A stretch of 64,000 bases of DNA from Dromiciops gliroides (GCF_019393635.1 NC_057863.1:625765291-625829290), one strand, 5' to 3'; shown: positions 30,408-40,937, counted from the stretch's first letter. Notes: a model not told the origin generated them from the sequence alone. Numbers and translations are program-made.

Positions 30408-30749
30408 CTGCCAAATTCTAGTCTTTCAGTTGGTTGATAGCAGGTATTTGGTGAGCCGGGGATCCGTTCATCTTTAAAGCACATTGCAACTGAAAAGCAC
30501 TGGTTGGAAAACACAAGGGTGCTTTCTGTCGGTTGGATTTTCTCCTGTGGTTTATAATATGGAGCACCGGTGACTTTGTTGGGAGGGAATTTCGAGGAGG
30601 GAAAAAGCAATATAAATGACATAGAGGTCAGAGGAGGCGATTTATGGGGAAAGATGAAAAGTCTTGAAGCAATGACAGCTTGGCTTAGCGGAAACATGGT
30701 AGCCGTCTGCACTTGGATCCAGAAGGATTGTTCACTGTCGTGCAAGAGG
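30408..30749 (-). CDS. candidate exon, hypothetical
   Basis: Minus strand: a pyrimidine-rich TTCTCATCATTATTCTTCTTTACAG precursor (split here as TTCTCATCATTATTC + TTCTTTACAG) precedes 342 bp open in one frame, followed by CAG|GTGTAAG. The length is a multiple of three and the exon would be phase-symmetric. The frame stays open from 30808 to 30233. No domain was recognised; the encoded peptide has cysteine-containing stretches (NQCFSVAMCF, NTCYQ, CKIC just past the donor). It lies in one of the few repeat-free stretches. An open frame of this length may arise by chance, and the upstream hydrophobic residues are the translated pyrimidine tract. Confidence 0.2.
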
Positions 30750-30805
30750 CTGTAAAGAAGAATAATGATGAGAACTGACAAAAAAGGAAACCAGAGGCTG
30801 AGGTT

Positions 30806-31580
30806 CAAGGAGATTTCTGGGCCTGGGGCTTGCTGAGGAACTGAATTGCCTTCCCCAAGGGAGGCGGGGGGGGGGGGGGGAGACGTCGGACATTGAAGGA
30901 GGTCAAAGTGATTGAAGATCGCCTCTTCAGAGGCGAAAATCCCTCCTCTTCAGAGGAGCTGGCTCAGGGCTTCAGCCAACTCTAATGAGTTTCCCCTCTA
31001 ATGGCTTTCTTTAAGGGGCTTTATTCAGTTGAATGTTGGCATGATGGGCTCTGGGATAAGTCCTTACTGCTCTGCTGTGTGCAGAGGCTCCCTAGTAGGT
31101 TATTCTCAGAGAGGATCAGAACTCAAATCCTATTTTCTGCTCCTTATAAGCAGAGGATCCAGAATAAAAGATGGATGGGGGAGGCAGAGGGAGTCATTAT
31201 CTCACAGGAGGAGCAGAATGGGCAAGGAATGGAGAAGCCCACGAAATTCGGGCCGATCTCTAAGTGTCTGGGATCAGTGACAAAAGAAGTTCTGGTCTCT
31301 GGTCCTGACCAAACCAAATCCTGAATTAAACACTTGGAAAACACCCAGTGAATTGACTTTGTCCAAGGATTTTGTACCATGTCCATTTAATTCAGGGAAC
31401 CGTGTAGTTCCCTTGTGCCTGGAATGTTTTCCCTCATCACCTCTGATTCTTAGAGCCCTTAGTTCCCTTCTGGGCTCAGTCCAAGTGCCATCTTCCCATG
31501 TTAATGCCTCCCCCGGCCCCCTGCCCCATTACTCAGTGTTTACAGTGGGTATATTTGTATCTGAAAGAGCACGGTGCAAT
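30806..31580. other. single-copy-looking DNA
   Basis: Contains a G14 run (30868-30881) and a short repeat CCTCTTCAGAGG / CCTCTTCAGAGGAG (30923, 30946). No repeat or gene recognised. 31400-31560 has faint L2-like blocks. Confidence 0.4.
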
Positions 31581-31584
31581 TATA

Positions 31585-31712
31585 GCAAGCAGCTAGGTAG
31601 CTCATGGGTAGAGCACTGGCTCTGATGTCAGGAAGATTCGAGTTAAAATCTGGCCTCTGACACATCCTGGCTGTGGGATCCTGGGCAAGTCATTCATCCT
31701 CCGGTGTCCTAG
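31585..31712 (+). mobile_element. MAR1-type SINE, diverged
   Basis: GCAGCTAGGTAGCTCATGGG to GGGCAAGTCATTCATCCTCC, without a tail. Confidence 0.75.
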
Positions 31713-31884
31713 GTGATCAGAGCTACAGAGGAGTTATAGATATGCACCAGGAGAGGGCGTATCCTCACTGGGAGCTCCTTATACCAATGAAATACATGGC
31801 TGGTGGAAGAAATAAATTCTGTATTTACTTATACACTGTCTATATATTTCTTCCCTCCAGTAAGTAAGCTCTTTAAGTGTGACC

Positions 31885-31886
31885 CT

Positions 31887-31974
<88 letters not shown>

Positions 31975-32147
31975 TTTCTTTCTTTCTTTCCCTCCTTTCC
32001 TCCCTCCCTCCCTTCCTCCCTCCCTCCCTCCTTCCCTTCCTTCCTTCCTCCCTCCCTCCTTTCCTCTTCCCTCCCTCCCTCCCTTCCTTCCTCCTTCCCT
32101 CCCTCCTTTGCTCCCCCCTCCCTCCCTTCTTTCCTTCCTTCCTCTTT
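31885..32147. repeat. (TTTC)n grading to CCTT/CCCT pyrimidine tract
   Basis: About 25 CTTT units followed by ~155 bp of TCCC/TTCC variants. All pyrimidine on the plus strand. Confidence 0.97.
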
Positions 32148-32268
32148 GTATGCCTACTACTGGGCTGGTCACATAGTGGGCACTTCATTGATACAGAGCC
32201 AGAAAGGACCTTAGATGTCAGCATGGCCCATGCTCTCTTTTTAGAGAAAGACAGTCAGGTCTATAGTA

Positions 32269-32349
32269 AGTGATTTAGGGTTCTCATGCAAGGCATTAGG
32301 CCCTGGAATCCCTTTCCACTTCATCCTGGGAAACTCTAGCAGATGTGTG
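32269..32349 (+). repeat. 81-bp segment duplicated inverted at 39622-39702
   Basis: AGTGATTTAGGGTTCTCATG ... CTAGCAGATGTGTG. The reverse complement of 39622-39702 differs at about four positions. Confidence 0.9.
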
Positions 32350-32353
32350 CAAT

Positions 32354-32466
32354 GAGGTGCCCAAGGTCACACAGCTAGCAAGTGTCAAGTGTCTGAGGCC
32401 AGATTTGAACTCAGGTCCTCCTGAATCCAGAGCTGGTGCTTTATCACTTCGCCACCTAGCTGCCCT
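32354..32466 (-). mobile_element. SINE, 3'-truncated
   Basis: Starts inside the element at GCCCAAGGTCACACAGC; A-tail side missing. Confidence 0.88.
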
Positions 32467-32834
32467 TTTAAGGGTGCCTTTCTGATACTATTAGTTCAAG
32501 CCCCCATTGTGGTATGTTGTCTTTAATATCAATTGATAGTGCCAGTATACCTCATTTTTCATTGATGGACCCAATGATGGGCATATAATGATTAAAAAAT
32601 GCTTGTCGTATTACCAATGAACACCAATTAGCTTTAACAAAAGGCCATTTACTGAGAAGACAGATCAAGAAGAGATGTTACAAAGCATTTCCCATCAGGG
32701 GCATCCTTTCCTCTTGAGCATCTCAGTCTCAGGGGAGAATGGGCTGAAACATAAAACAGTTGTTATAAAGCAAACTTTGGCATGATTTCCATTTTATGGG
32801 CCTTTGGGAGCTTTCTCTTTTGACCTTTGAATAC

Positions 32835-33065
32835 TTTTACTACTACCACTATTACTATGATTACTTCTACCTTTACTATTACTTCTATTATTACTACTTC
32901 TACTACTACCACTACCACCACCGCCACCATCACTACTACTGCTACTGCTACTGCTTCTACTACTACCACTATTACTACTACTATTATTGCTATTACTTTT
33001 AATACTACTACTATGACCATTTCTACTATTTTTGCTACTTCTACCATCACTATCACTATTACTAC
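32835..33065. repeat. (TAC)n tract, left part
   Basis: TAC/TTC/TAT variants over ~230 bp, split from its right part by an LTR. Confidence 0.95.
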
Positions 33066-33507
33066 TGTGATGTTTAAAATCTAAATTGTGGTCCCCTTAA
33101 ATTAGAAGCTTCAGCACCAGTCTTTGGGCATTAAACATTTATTAAAGCATGCAGGTATTCACAAGGAGTTAAGAAAAGACCTATCTCGCATAGAGTTCCA
33201 GCCTGGTTGGGTTCTTCCTCAAGTCCTCTGCCACAAGCCCGCTTCAATCACAAACTCTCTCCAGCAAGCTGATTGTGGAAGCTTTTTATAGGTCTGGAAC
33301 AGAGGCGGTCCTTACACACTGCTTCAAGCTGATTGGTTGTCATCATCTAAATCCATTGGTTCTGAAGGTGTTCTCAAGGTGTGATTACAATCCAGTTAAC
33401 TTGAAGTAGGCTAATCAGCAGTTAATCACTCTCACTTGATTCAATCAGTCTAGATTAATCTCCAGGTGGGTGTTTGAGTATCTGCTAAATCTCATTATTT
33501 CATCACA
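33066..33507 (-). mobile_element. solo LTR inside the (TAC)n tract
   Basis: Minus-strand LTR with terminal inverted repeat TGTGATG / CATCACA. It has TATA box CCTATAAAAAGC (minus, ~33282), AATAAATGTTTAATGCCC polyadenylation block (~33135) and CCAATGG / CCAATCAG boxes in U3. CTAC on both sides fits a 4-bp target repeat, though the surrounding repeat makes that uninformative. No internal viral sequence is present. Confidence 0.85.
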
Positions 33508-33566
33508 CTACTACTATTATTATTATTACTAGTTCTACTATTACTACTACTTCTACTACTATTATT
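33508..33566. repeat. (TAC)n tract, middle part
   Basis: Continuation of the tract between LTR and SINE. Confidence 0.95.
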
Positions 33567-33723
33567 TAAAAAAAAATTTTTTTTTTTAGTGAGGCAATTG
33601 GGGTTAAGTGACTTGCCCAGGGTCACACAGCTAGTAAGTGCCAAGTGTCTGAGGCTGGATTTGAACTCAGGTACTCCTGAATCCAGGGCTGGTGCTCTAT
33701 CCACTGTGCCACCTAGCTGCCCC
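33567..33723 (-). mobile_element. WSINE1-type SINE inside the (TAC)n tract
   Basis: TCTACTACTATTATT at 33552-33566 and 33724-33738. The target is the microsatellite itself. Confidence 0.94.
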
Positions 33724-33922
33724 TCTACTACTATTATTACTACTTCTACTACTACTATTACTATTACTTCTACTATTACTACCACCACTATTATTTCTAC
33801 TACTACTTCTACTATTACTACTACTTTTACTACTACTATGCCTACTGCTACTATTATTACTACCACAACAATTACTACTACTATTATTTCTACTACTACT
33901 TCTATTACAACTTCTACTATTT
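33724..33922. repeat. (TAC)n tract, right part
   Basis: CTA/TTA/TTC variants. The long acidic or hydrophobic frames here are repeat translations. Confidence 0.95.
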
Positions 33923-33977
33923 GATGACTGATGATGATAGCTAGCATTTATATAGTGCTTTATAATATCATTAGATG

Positions 33978-34124
33978 TGGGGCATCTAGGTGGTGAAGTA
34001 GATAGAACACCGGCCCTGGATTCAGGAGTACCTGAGTTCAAATCCGGCCTCAGACACTTGACACTTACTAGCTGTATGACCCTGGGCAAGTCACTTAACC
34101 CTAATTGCCTCACTAAAAAAAATT
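33978..34124 (+). mobile_element. WSINE1-type SINE with TSD
   Basis: TCATTAGATG at 33968-33977 and 34125-34134. The head is GGGGCATCTAGG rather than GGGGCAGCTAGG. Confidence 0.95.
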
Positions 34125-34164
34125 TCATTAGATGGTATTATTAATTGACATTTTAGGAAAGGGA

Positions 34165-34402
34165 AGGGGAAGGGAAAGGAGACAAGCATTTAAGAGCCTA
34201 CTTGTGTCAGGCACCTGTGATAAGTACTTTACAAACATTATTTAATTTGATCTTTGCAACAACCCCATAAGATAGGTGCTGTTATTATCCCCATTTTATA
34301 GTTGAGGAATCTAAGGTAGACGGAGTTTATGGGTTTTGCCACTCAGCAAGTGTGTGAGGCCAGATTAGGACTTCCTGACTCCATTGTGCCACCTAGCGGC
34401 TA
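34165..34402 (-). mobile_element. MAR/MIR-type CORE-SINE
   Basis: GATCTTTGCAACAACCCCAT, GTTATTATCCCCATTTTATA and a shortened tRNA-like half ending GCCACCTAGCGGC. Confidence 0.7.
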
Positions 34403-34920
34403 CCTCTTGTCATAGCCATATCTGGTACTCCACTTAAGAGTAATAATAGATAATATAGAAGTAACAGCAGGTACAGACCTTAGTCCAGGTGGGGAGATAC
34501 AGGTCCGAGTCCACTCTCTCTTCACCCGAGACTTACATCATTTCATCCATTTCAATGCAGCCAAGGAGAGGACTCCCATCTGCAGGTTGACACCTTTAGC
34601 ACGCCCTGTCCTGGTTAGACCCCAACCAAAAAGCCTCTTTGCCACACAATAAGGGAACAGAAAAACAATCATAAAATAGATGTACATTCTCCAGAGTGGA
34701 GAGCAGAGACTGCCTTTACCCAGGATCAGCCTCGCCAAAAATCTCCTTCCTTTCCTGGTCCCATTTTCTAAGATACCCAAAGCATAGAATGGCTAAGGGT
34801 CTTCCTGGATGCCCCAAGGACTTTCACTTTTCTTGGCTGATATACACTTGATCTTGGGATGAGTGCTTCTAGGAAGCACCAGGGACAATAAGTGAATGAA
34901 TAAATGACAGTTCCTGCCCT
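34403..34920. other. no gene seen
   Basis: Single-copy-looking; minus-strand frames of 60-80 codons are without recognisable motifs. Confidence 0.4.
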
Positions 34921-34937
34921 CAGAGGGCTTACATTTT

Positions 34938-35096
34938 TTTTCTTTTCTTTTCTTTTTTCTTTTGAAGGCAATGGGGGTTAAGTGACTTGCGCAGGGTCAC
35001 ACAGCTAGTCAGTGTCAAGTGTCTGAGGCTGGATTTGAACTCAGGTCCTCCTGAATCCAGGGCCGGTGTTTTATCCAATGTGCTACCTAGCTGCCC
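34938..35096 (-). mobile_element. SINE, first of a same-site pair
   Basis: Preceded by AGAGGGCTTACATTTT (34922) and followed by AGAGGGCTTACAATTTT (35097). Confidence 0.95.
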
Positions 35097-35113
35097 AGAG
35101 GGCTTACAATTTT

Positions 35114-35257
35114 TTTTGTTTTGCAGGGTAGTTGGGGTTAAGTGACTTGCCCAGGGTCACACAGCTAGTAAGTGATAAGTGTCTGAGGCTGGATTTGAAC
35201 TCAGGTCCTCCTGAATCCAGGGCCGGTGCTCTATCCACTGCGCCACCTAGCTGCCCC
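35114..35257 (-). mobile_element. SINE, second of a same-site pair
   Basis: Preceded by AGAGGGCTTACAATTTT (35097) and followed by GAGAGCTTACATTTT (35258). Confidence 0.95.
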
Positions 35258-35649
35258 GAGAGCTTACATTTTAATCTGGGAAGACAGCAGTTAGGAGAGT
35301 GGGGACTAGGGCACTTTAGTCTGAAAGTTCCAGGGATGATGAGTAGCCATTGGATAGGAGATTAACCCTTCCTTTCCAGGAACAATGTCAGAGTTAATCT
35401 GACCATCTTCCAGAACTGGAAAGCTAAGGAAAGGAAGGTGGATAGCCATCTAGTTTAACCCTCTCATTTTACAGCAATGGAAGCTGTGGAAATTTAGTTT
35501 GATTTGGGGACCCTACCTTTAGGCTGAGATTAGAAAGCCTTAGGCCCTCAGGGTCTCTTCTGTGTGGGAGGTGCTGGTGCCCCTCCTTCTCTGCTTCAGC
35601 TGAGCCAAAAAGCCCCGTGGGCTGTACAAGATGCCAGGTCAGACATCTG

Positions 35650-36488
35650 GGGGGAAAAAGCCCCCAGCTCCCTCCGCCCTGAGCGGAAGTGTCTGAGAGA
35701 TGCTGGGCTCCGGCGTAGCCTGTACTAAGGCACGTGATGCTCGAGCATGCCCGCAGCCCCAGCCGCAGCCCTGGCTAGAGGATTAGCTTGGTGTGTGGGT
35801 GCAAGAAGCCCCGAGATTTGAGTGAAGAGAAGAAAAGGTATATATAGATCTGGGGGTTAGACTCTGAGAGGCGGAGAAGAGGACTGGAGGCAGCTGACGA
35901 GATTAGAAAGGTTGAAGCTCGGCAGACTAGAGACGGGGCTACAAGGACACAGGAGAAGGCTAAAGGACTAGGAGCAGAGAAAAGGGAGGCTGAAGGGCAG
36001 ACTGACAGAGCAGACAGACAGAAGGTCGGTGAGAGAGAAACACAGGGGTTCAGTGGTGGCAGTAAGGAGAGGAAAGTTAGAAGCAGGGGGATTTACAAAG
36101 TGAAAGGGGCTTGGAGTTAGAATAAAGTACCTGAGTGCCCTAAGGCAAGAGGCAGCTAAGGCCCCTATTGTATTAAAGAAGTTCCAGGTGCAGCAGGTAG
36201 GAAAGAGACACACCGCAATGCAGTCAGGTTGTACATTTTATTTCCCTGTATTCTTAATTTTAAATAGTATCTCAGAAATAAACTTTGCTTTGATTATTTG
36301 GTTAAGAGGCTTCTTAATCTTTTGCTTATCACTTTGGGAGTGGAGCAGTGTGGTGGAACTTTTATAAACGGCCCATACTAAGTTAATAGCAGTCAGATAG
36401 CCAGCTAGTCAACAGTCCCAGAATTAGTACCCCATTCAGATTAGCCACAAAATTAGTCCTAGTCAATTAAAAATATTCTTACATTTGA
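35650..36488 (+). mobile_element. LTR preceding a Lys-type primer site
   Basis: TATA box AGGTATATATAGATC (~35836), a CpG-containing GC-rich U3 upstream (GGCACGTGATGCTCGAGCAT), AATAAA at ~36122 and again at ~36280 (GAAATAAACTTTGC), and an end near TTCTTACA just before the primer site. The left boundary is not resolved; it may reach back towards 35280. Confidence 0.55.
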
Positions 36489-36489
36489 A

Positions 36490-36507
36490 TGGCGCCCAAC
36501 GTGGGGC
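36490..36507 (+). other. retroviral primer-binding site, tRNA-Lys type
   Basis: TGGCGCCCAACGTGGGGC: all 18 bases match the site complementary to the 3' end of tRNA-Lys(CUU), used by betaretroviruses and class II ERVs. Only ~120 bp of AT-rich leader follows before non-viral sequence. Confidence 0.88.
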
Positions 36508-36619
36508 TTACAGCCCAATTAGAATTTCTCTAAACTTATAATTTTTCATATACTCATAATTTTTCATAAATCCAATAATTATAAAAATGTTTCCAGATTA
36601 GCTAAATAGATAAATAATT

Positions 36620-36720
36620 AATTTTTGTACAAAACTGAGGCTCAGAGAGATTCAGTGAGTTGACTGTCTCAGGTCACATGGTAAGTATAAGAGGTGAGAT
36701 CTGAAGCTTGTTCTTTTTTT
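36620..36720 (-). mobile_element. MIR-type fragment
   Basis: AAAACTGAGGCTCAGAGAGA then CTCAGGTCACATGGTAAGTA. Confidence 0.55.
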
Positions 36721-36959
36721 AATGTATATGGAAATGCTCATATTGTTTGGTGTTTGTGAATAAACATAAATAAAATATAAATAAATAATAAACTAATAAT
36801 AAATGATAAATGATAACAACAAAAGAGGCATGAGAAGTAGGCTACAACTCTTTAAAATTGTTTAAAAAAATTAGCATCGAAAATATTAGACACCCCCTCC
36901 TGAAAGTGACAAGGTTATGAGCCAATGACTTGCTGGAATCTCAGGGATCTTTTGGCACA

Positions 36960-37900
36960 ATGTGGCATGGCATGGCATGGCATGGCTCCCTCTAGTGGTA
37001 GGTCTAGGTTCCAGGCCTCCAGGAAGCCTCTTGCTATAAGGGGACCCTTCCAAAATAACTGCCCCTAGAAACAACTTTCTCTAAGGAAGTACCCTTATTT
37101 CCAGAGCCTCTAAGCATTTCAGGGGTTGCTTGGGCAGTTGTTACCCCCATGCCCCATCTTCCTCTTTCCTTTCTTCCTTTTCCCCAATAGTTTTTTTTTT
37201 TTAAAGGCAAACACCAGATTTTAAGCAAAAATACCAGGAGTGAGTTATTCAGTGGCAATGTCTTAGTGGTTGAAGAAAGAAAAAGGAGGGGATGGATGCT
37301 GGATGTGTTGTTTGGGTGACTTTTTTTTTTAATGGGACCTAGAAGAACACGCCCCCACCAGGCGCCAAGAACATATTGTTCAGAGGGAAAGATTTGTGAG
37401 CGGGTGGCTGTCCAGGGCCCGGGGTTGCTGGGTGGAGGCTCCCACCAGCTGGTACCTGTTTTCTTTTCCACTAGATGCAGTTGGGAGGGAATGAGTGCCT
37501 CATATTCCAGGCCCTATCCCAGTGGGAAGAGGGGCGGAGTTTTTCGATCTCAATCACCACTTGGCACTTGGAGGGGCCCCGCATGACGATGCTGTGAGAG
37601 AGGCAGCATCTCGGGGAGAAGTGGTTCAAACTGGTGCTCAGGAAGGGGGAATGGGAGCAGGACTGGGTGAAAGGGTGAGCAAGTTCACTTGGGGCCTTGG
37701 GGAGCCCTCCTGGCCAGATCCAGAGCTTACTTCAGGCCCTCAAAAAAGGAATCTTTTGGTTCCGGTATCAGGACCCAAGGGAAAGAGACTGAACTTTCTC
37801 CCTAGGGTCTGCCCAGGGTGTCTGGCAGAAGACAAGATTCATCGATCTAGACCGGGGATAGGACCTCAAAAGACATCTGGTTTTTTGTTTTTTTTTAACA
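36960..37900. other. no gene seen
   Basis: Starts with four CATGG pentamers (36966-36985) and CTCTAGTGGTAGG. 37330-37860 is GC-richer with open frames in several phases but no recognisable motif or paired splice signals. Confidence 0.4.
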
Positions 37901-38129
37901 GGCAAGGAAACTGAGGCCCAGGGAGGTCAGAACATCATACAAATGGATCTCAGAGACCAACCTCATTTAACAGATGAGGAAACAGAGGTAGCAATCATTG
38001 GAAGTGGACTCTGAAAGAGGGACTTTTGGCTCTTCCTTTTTGGTAGAAGGGGTTAGCCCGATGCCCATTGGGCTTGTGGACACAAAGGTAAATTGTGGTT
38101 TTGGTATCTCCTTCCTTCCTCCTTCCTTT

Positions 38130-38260
38130 TATCCAGCCTCCTCATAGCTGCCAATTTAATATTCCAAGACAACATCGCTCCCCAGCTCAAGAACCTCCCT
38201 TGGCTCCCTATTATTTCTAGCTCGTCATTTAAAGCCCATCCTCTTCTCACCTTTTATACT
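38130..38260 (+). mobile_element. L2 ORF-tail fragment
   Basis: CAAGAACCTCCCTTGGCTCC and CATTTAAAGCCCATCCTCTT. Confidence 0.5.
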
Positions 38261-38284
38261 TACTGTGTGAACTGAGACAGACAA

Positions 38285-38650
38285 CTCACTAGTTCCCTCA
38301 TCTGTAAAATGAGCCTGAGAAGCAAATGCAAACTGCTCCAGGATCTCTGCCAAGAAAACCCCCAATGGGGTCACGAAGGGTCAGACATGATTGAAAAACA
38401 ACACAAATCACCCAGAAAATCACCTAGCAATGGCTTTCCTTCATATTTGGGGCTGGGTCCCAAGGCACAGATGGAGTCTCAGGAGATTCTGAAGACATTT
38501 CTGGGTTCCTTCTCCACTTGGGGCTGCTCTCTTGGATTTGCTTATCTGGGTAGATGTTGCTTTGCCCCAGTGGAATGTTAAGCTCTCTGAGGGCAGGGAC
38601 CTTCATATCCCAGGCTCCTACACAGTGCCTGGCACATAGGACCTCCCAGC
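38285..38650. mobile_element. MAR tail and L2 3'-end debris
   Basis: CTGCTCCAGGATCTCTGCCA and CCCCAATGGGGTCACGAAGG (plus strand) form the RTE-like SINE tail. 38560-38640 (TTAAGCTCTCTGAGGGCAGG, CAGTGCCTGGCACATAGG) is an L2 3' end. Confidence 0.6.
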
Positions 38651-38944
38651 TACTGAAGAATGAGTCAAAGCTTACTGAAGTGAATTGAATTTGGATCACA
38701 GACAAGATCGCAGGCCAGCCCCTGTTTTTACAGGTGAGGAGACTAAAGCCAGGAGGATCCACAGGAGCATAGATTTAGGGATGGAAGGGAATTCCCACCT
38801 CCAGGCTTTATAGTGGAGGAAATCAAGGCATAGGCATATTAAGCGTCTCATCCGTGACCCCAGAAGTCCCGAGTGTTAGAGCCTGGATTTGAACTCAGGT
38901 CAGGTTCACATACCTCAGAGTCTCTTCCTTCTTTCCTTTCTCTG

Positions 38945-39060
38945 TTTCTGATTCTCTCTCTCTCTCTCTCTCTCCCTCTGTTTTACTCCTTCTTTGTCTC
39001 CCCCCAGCTTCTGTCTCTGTCTCCCCACAGTCTCTGTTTCTCTCTCTCTCTCTCGTACCT
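38945..39060. repeat. (TC)n-rich tract
   Basis: Two CT-dinucleotide blocks in a pyrimidine-rich stretch. Confidence 0.9.
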
Positions 39061-39720
39061 GGTTGGTTTGGACTAAGAATATCTATCTCTGGGACTCCAA
39101 GGAGGGCTCTTTCTGGGAACTCCAGCAGTACCCCCCCCCTTCAGCCTTCTCCCACCAGCCCCCAGCGCTGAACCTCCTTTTGTTTAATGGCCAGGAGAGA
39201 AAGCTGGAAGGAGGGGGGAGTTCAGTGTGCAGAGACAGCCGCCAGTTCTGTGTGCTTAAAGTCTTGCACGAGAAACAATCTCCCATCCGTGAATCACCAG
39301 GCTCCGGCCAAACACTTGCTCAATGACATATCCCACCCAAGGGGCAAGAGAGTCGGGTGACCTAATGCTGCTTCTCCAATGCCTAGGAGTCCCTCCCAGC
39401 ACTACCTAATGCTTCAGCATTGCTAGTCCGGAGGGAGCTGTCCCCGCCCCCCTCCCCAGGCTGCACGCTCCCCTTGCCTGAGCCCAAGGCCTGACAGGCA
39501 GGCAGACCCTCCCGGCCAGGGCTACAGTGACTGTTAATTGTTCAGATGGCTTCAGCCTGGGTGAGGCCAACATTTTCCACTTTACTAAGGGCTGTTGAGC
39601 CATCAGCCCTGAAATCCCAGTCACACATCTGCTAGCGTTTCCCAGGATGAAGTGGAAAGGGATTCCAGGGCCCAATGTCTTGCATGAGGACCCTAAATCA
39701 CTCACCATAAAAACACCCCA
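39060..39720. other. single-copy-looking DNA
   Basis: GC-richer; no gene recognised. Holds the inverted partner of the 32.3 kb segment at 39622-39702. Confidence 0.4.
39622..39702 (-). repeat. 81-bp inverted duplicate of 32269-32349
   Basis: CACACATCTGCTAGCGTTTC ... CCCTAAATCACT. Flanks are unrelated between the two sites. Confidence 0.9.
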
Positions 39721-39875
39721 AAATCCTCCATGAACTCCAAAACATCAAGAAATAGTGTGACCACTTTACAGATAGGAAAACTGAGACTGAGGGAAGTTTG
39801 TTAGGATCAAAAAAACTTCATGGTGTCAGAGACAGGGTTAGGATGCTGGAATTCTCCCTGGACATAATTCTAGAC

Positions 39876-40271
39876 CAGGGGTCCTTAAGTGGGGCTCTTT
39901 GAACTAGGTTTTGTTGTTGTTAGTTTTGTTTGTTTGTTTGTTTGTTTGTTTGTTTGTTTGTTTGTGGTGAGGCAATTGGGGTTAAGTGACTTGCCCAGGG
40001 TCACACAGCTAGTTAAGTGTTAAGTGTCTGAGGCTGGATTTGAACTCAGTTCCTATTGAATCCAGGGCCGGTGCTCTATCCACTGTGCCACCTAGCTGTC
40101 CCGATTTTGTTTTTTTAATATCTGGGTGACTATGTTGATACAATTGGTTTCATTTGTGATCTCATAGATTTTATTTTATGCATTTAAAAACACTCTTCAG
40201 TGAAGGGATCCATAGGCCTCACCAGAAACTGTCAAAGGGGTCCATGACTCAAAACTAGCTAAGGACCCTTG
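39876..40271. mobile_element. hAT-type non-autonomous DNA transposon, SINE-interrupted
   Basis: Ends CAGGGGTCCTTAAG / CTAAGGACCCTTG are imperfect inverted repeats. The 8-bp flanks TTCTAGAC / TCCTGGAC differ by two transitions, as expected of an old hAT target repeat. Inner block CCATAGGCCTCACCAGAAAC occurs in mammalian Charlie-type MITEs. Confidence 0.65.
39918..40103 (-). mobile_element. WSINE1-type SINE with (TTTG)n tail
   Basis: The tail complement is ~11 GTTT units at 39922-39964. Inserted near the left end of the hAT element. Confidence 0.93.
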
Positions 40272-40304
40272 TCCTGGACTATGCCTCCCTCTAGAGCCTT
40301 GCTA

Positions 40305-40500
40305 GGGCAGAAGAGGCGGGGTGGTGTAGTGAGTGGACAGAGGACAGAGGAACCTCAGGGTCAGGAAGACCTCCTGCCTCTGACACGTTCTGGCTGTGGG
40401 CTGACCGCTTTAACTCCTGGAGCCTTATTTTCCTCTTCCATCAAATGAGGGGGTTGGAATGGATGGATACTATGATATCTTCCAGCTCTAAATTTAAGAT
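40305..40500 (+). mobile_element. MIR/MAR-type old SINE
   Basis: GTGGTGTAGTGAGTGGACAG to TTTTCCTCTTCCATCAAATG and AGCTCTAAATTTAAGATCCT. Confidence 0.55.
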
Positions 40501-40937
40501 CCTATGCCCTTACTCAGAGCCCCAAACCCTGAAAGACTGTAGGTTATAGAGAAATTGCTGGTATCCATCAGTGGAGTTAAGATTTCACAATGTCAGTTTC
40601 CAATACTGATGAAACCATGGGTTCCAGCCCACCCCCCAGCCCCCATCTAAAATATAACATCTCTGAACAAAACTAGGGCAGGGCAATAAAAGCTTCGTCC
40701 CAAGGTGCCAAAATTTAGATAGTGCTAGCAACACTTGTATTCCTTTTTAGCAGATAGAGTTGAACTGAACTAAGCTCAGTTTAGCAGCTCCAGGTTAAGT
40801 TCCCCTACCTGCCTCTTCCACTTTCCTAGCAGCAGCTTCATTGATATCCAAGGGTTTCTCCCCTCCATGGGGCCTTGTGTCTTGAGGTCTAACATTCTGA
40901 TTCCGTTCCGTGCTTTTCTAGGGATCCAGACTCCTTT

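Noticed and set aside
31803..32273. Long ORFs over 31.8-32.2, 48.8-49.6, 43.7-44.1, 21.0-21.5 and 62.7-62.9 kb
   Set aside because: They are translations of TTTC, GGAA, TCCC, TATC and TTC repeats (poly-Phe/Leu/Ser/Lys patterns) with no gene structure.
33495..33947. 150-codon Val/Ile-rich ORF with apparent membrane character
   Set aside because: Translation of the (TAC)n tract plus a SINE.
37495..37914. 139-codon plus-strand ORF
   Set aside because: No recognisable motif; it ends within a T-rich stretch; neighbouring frames are equally open.
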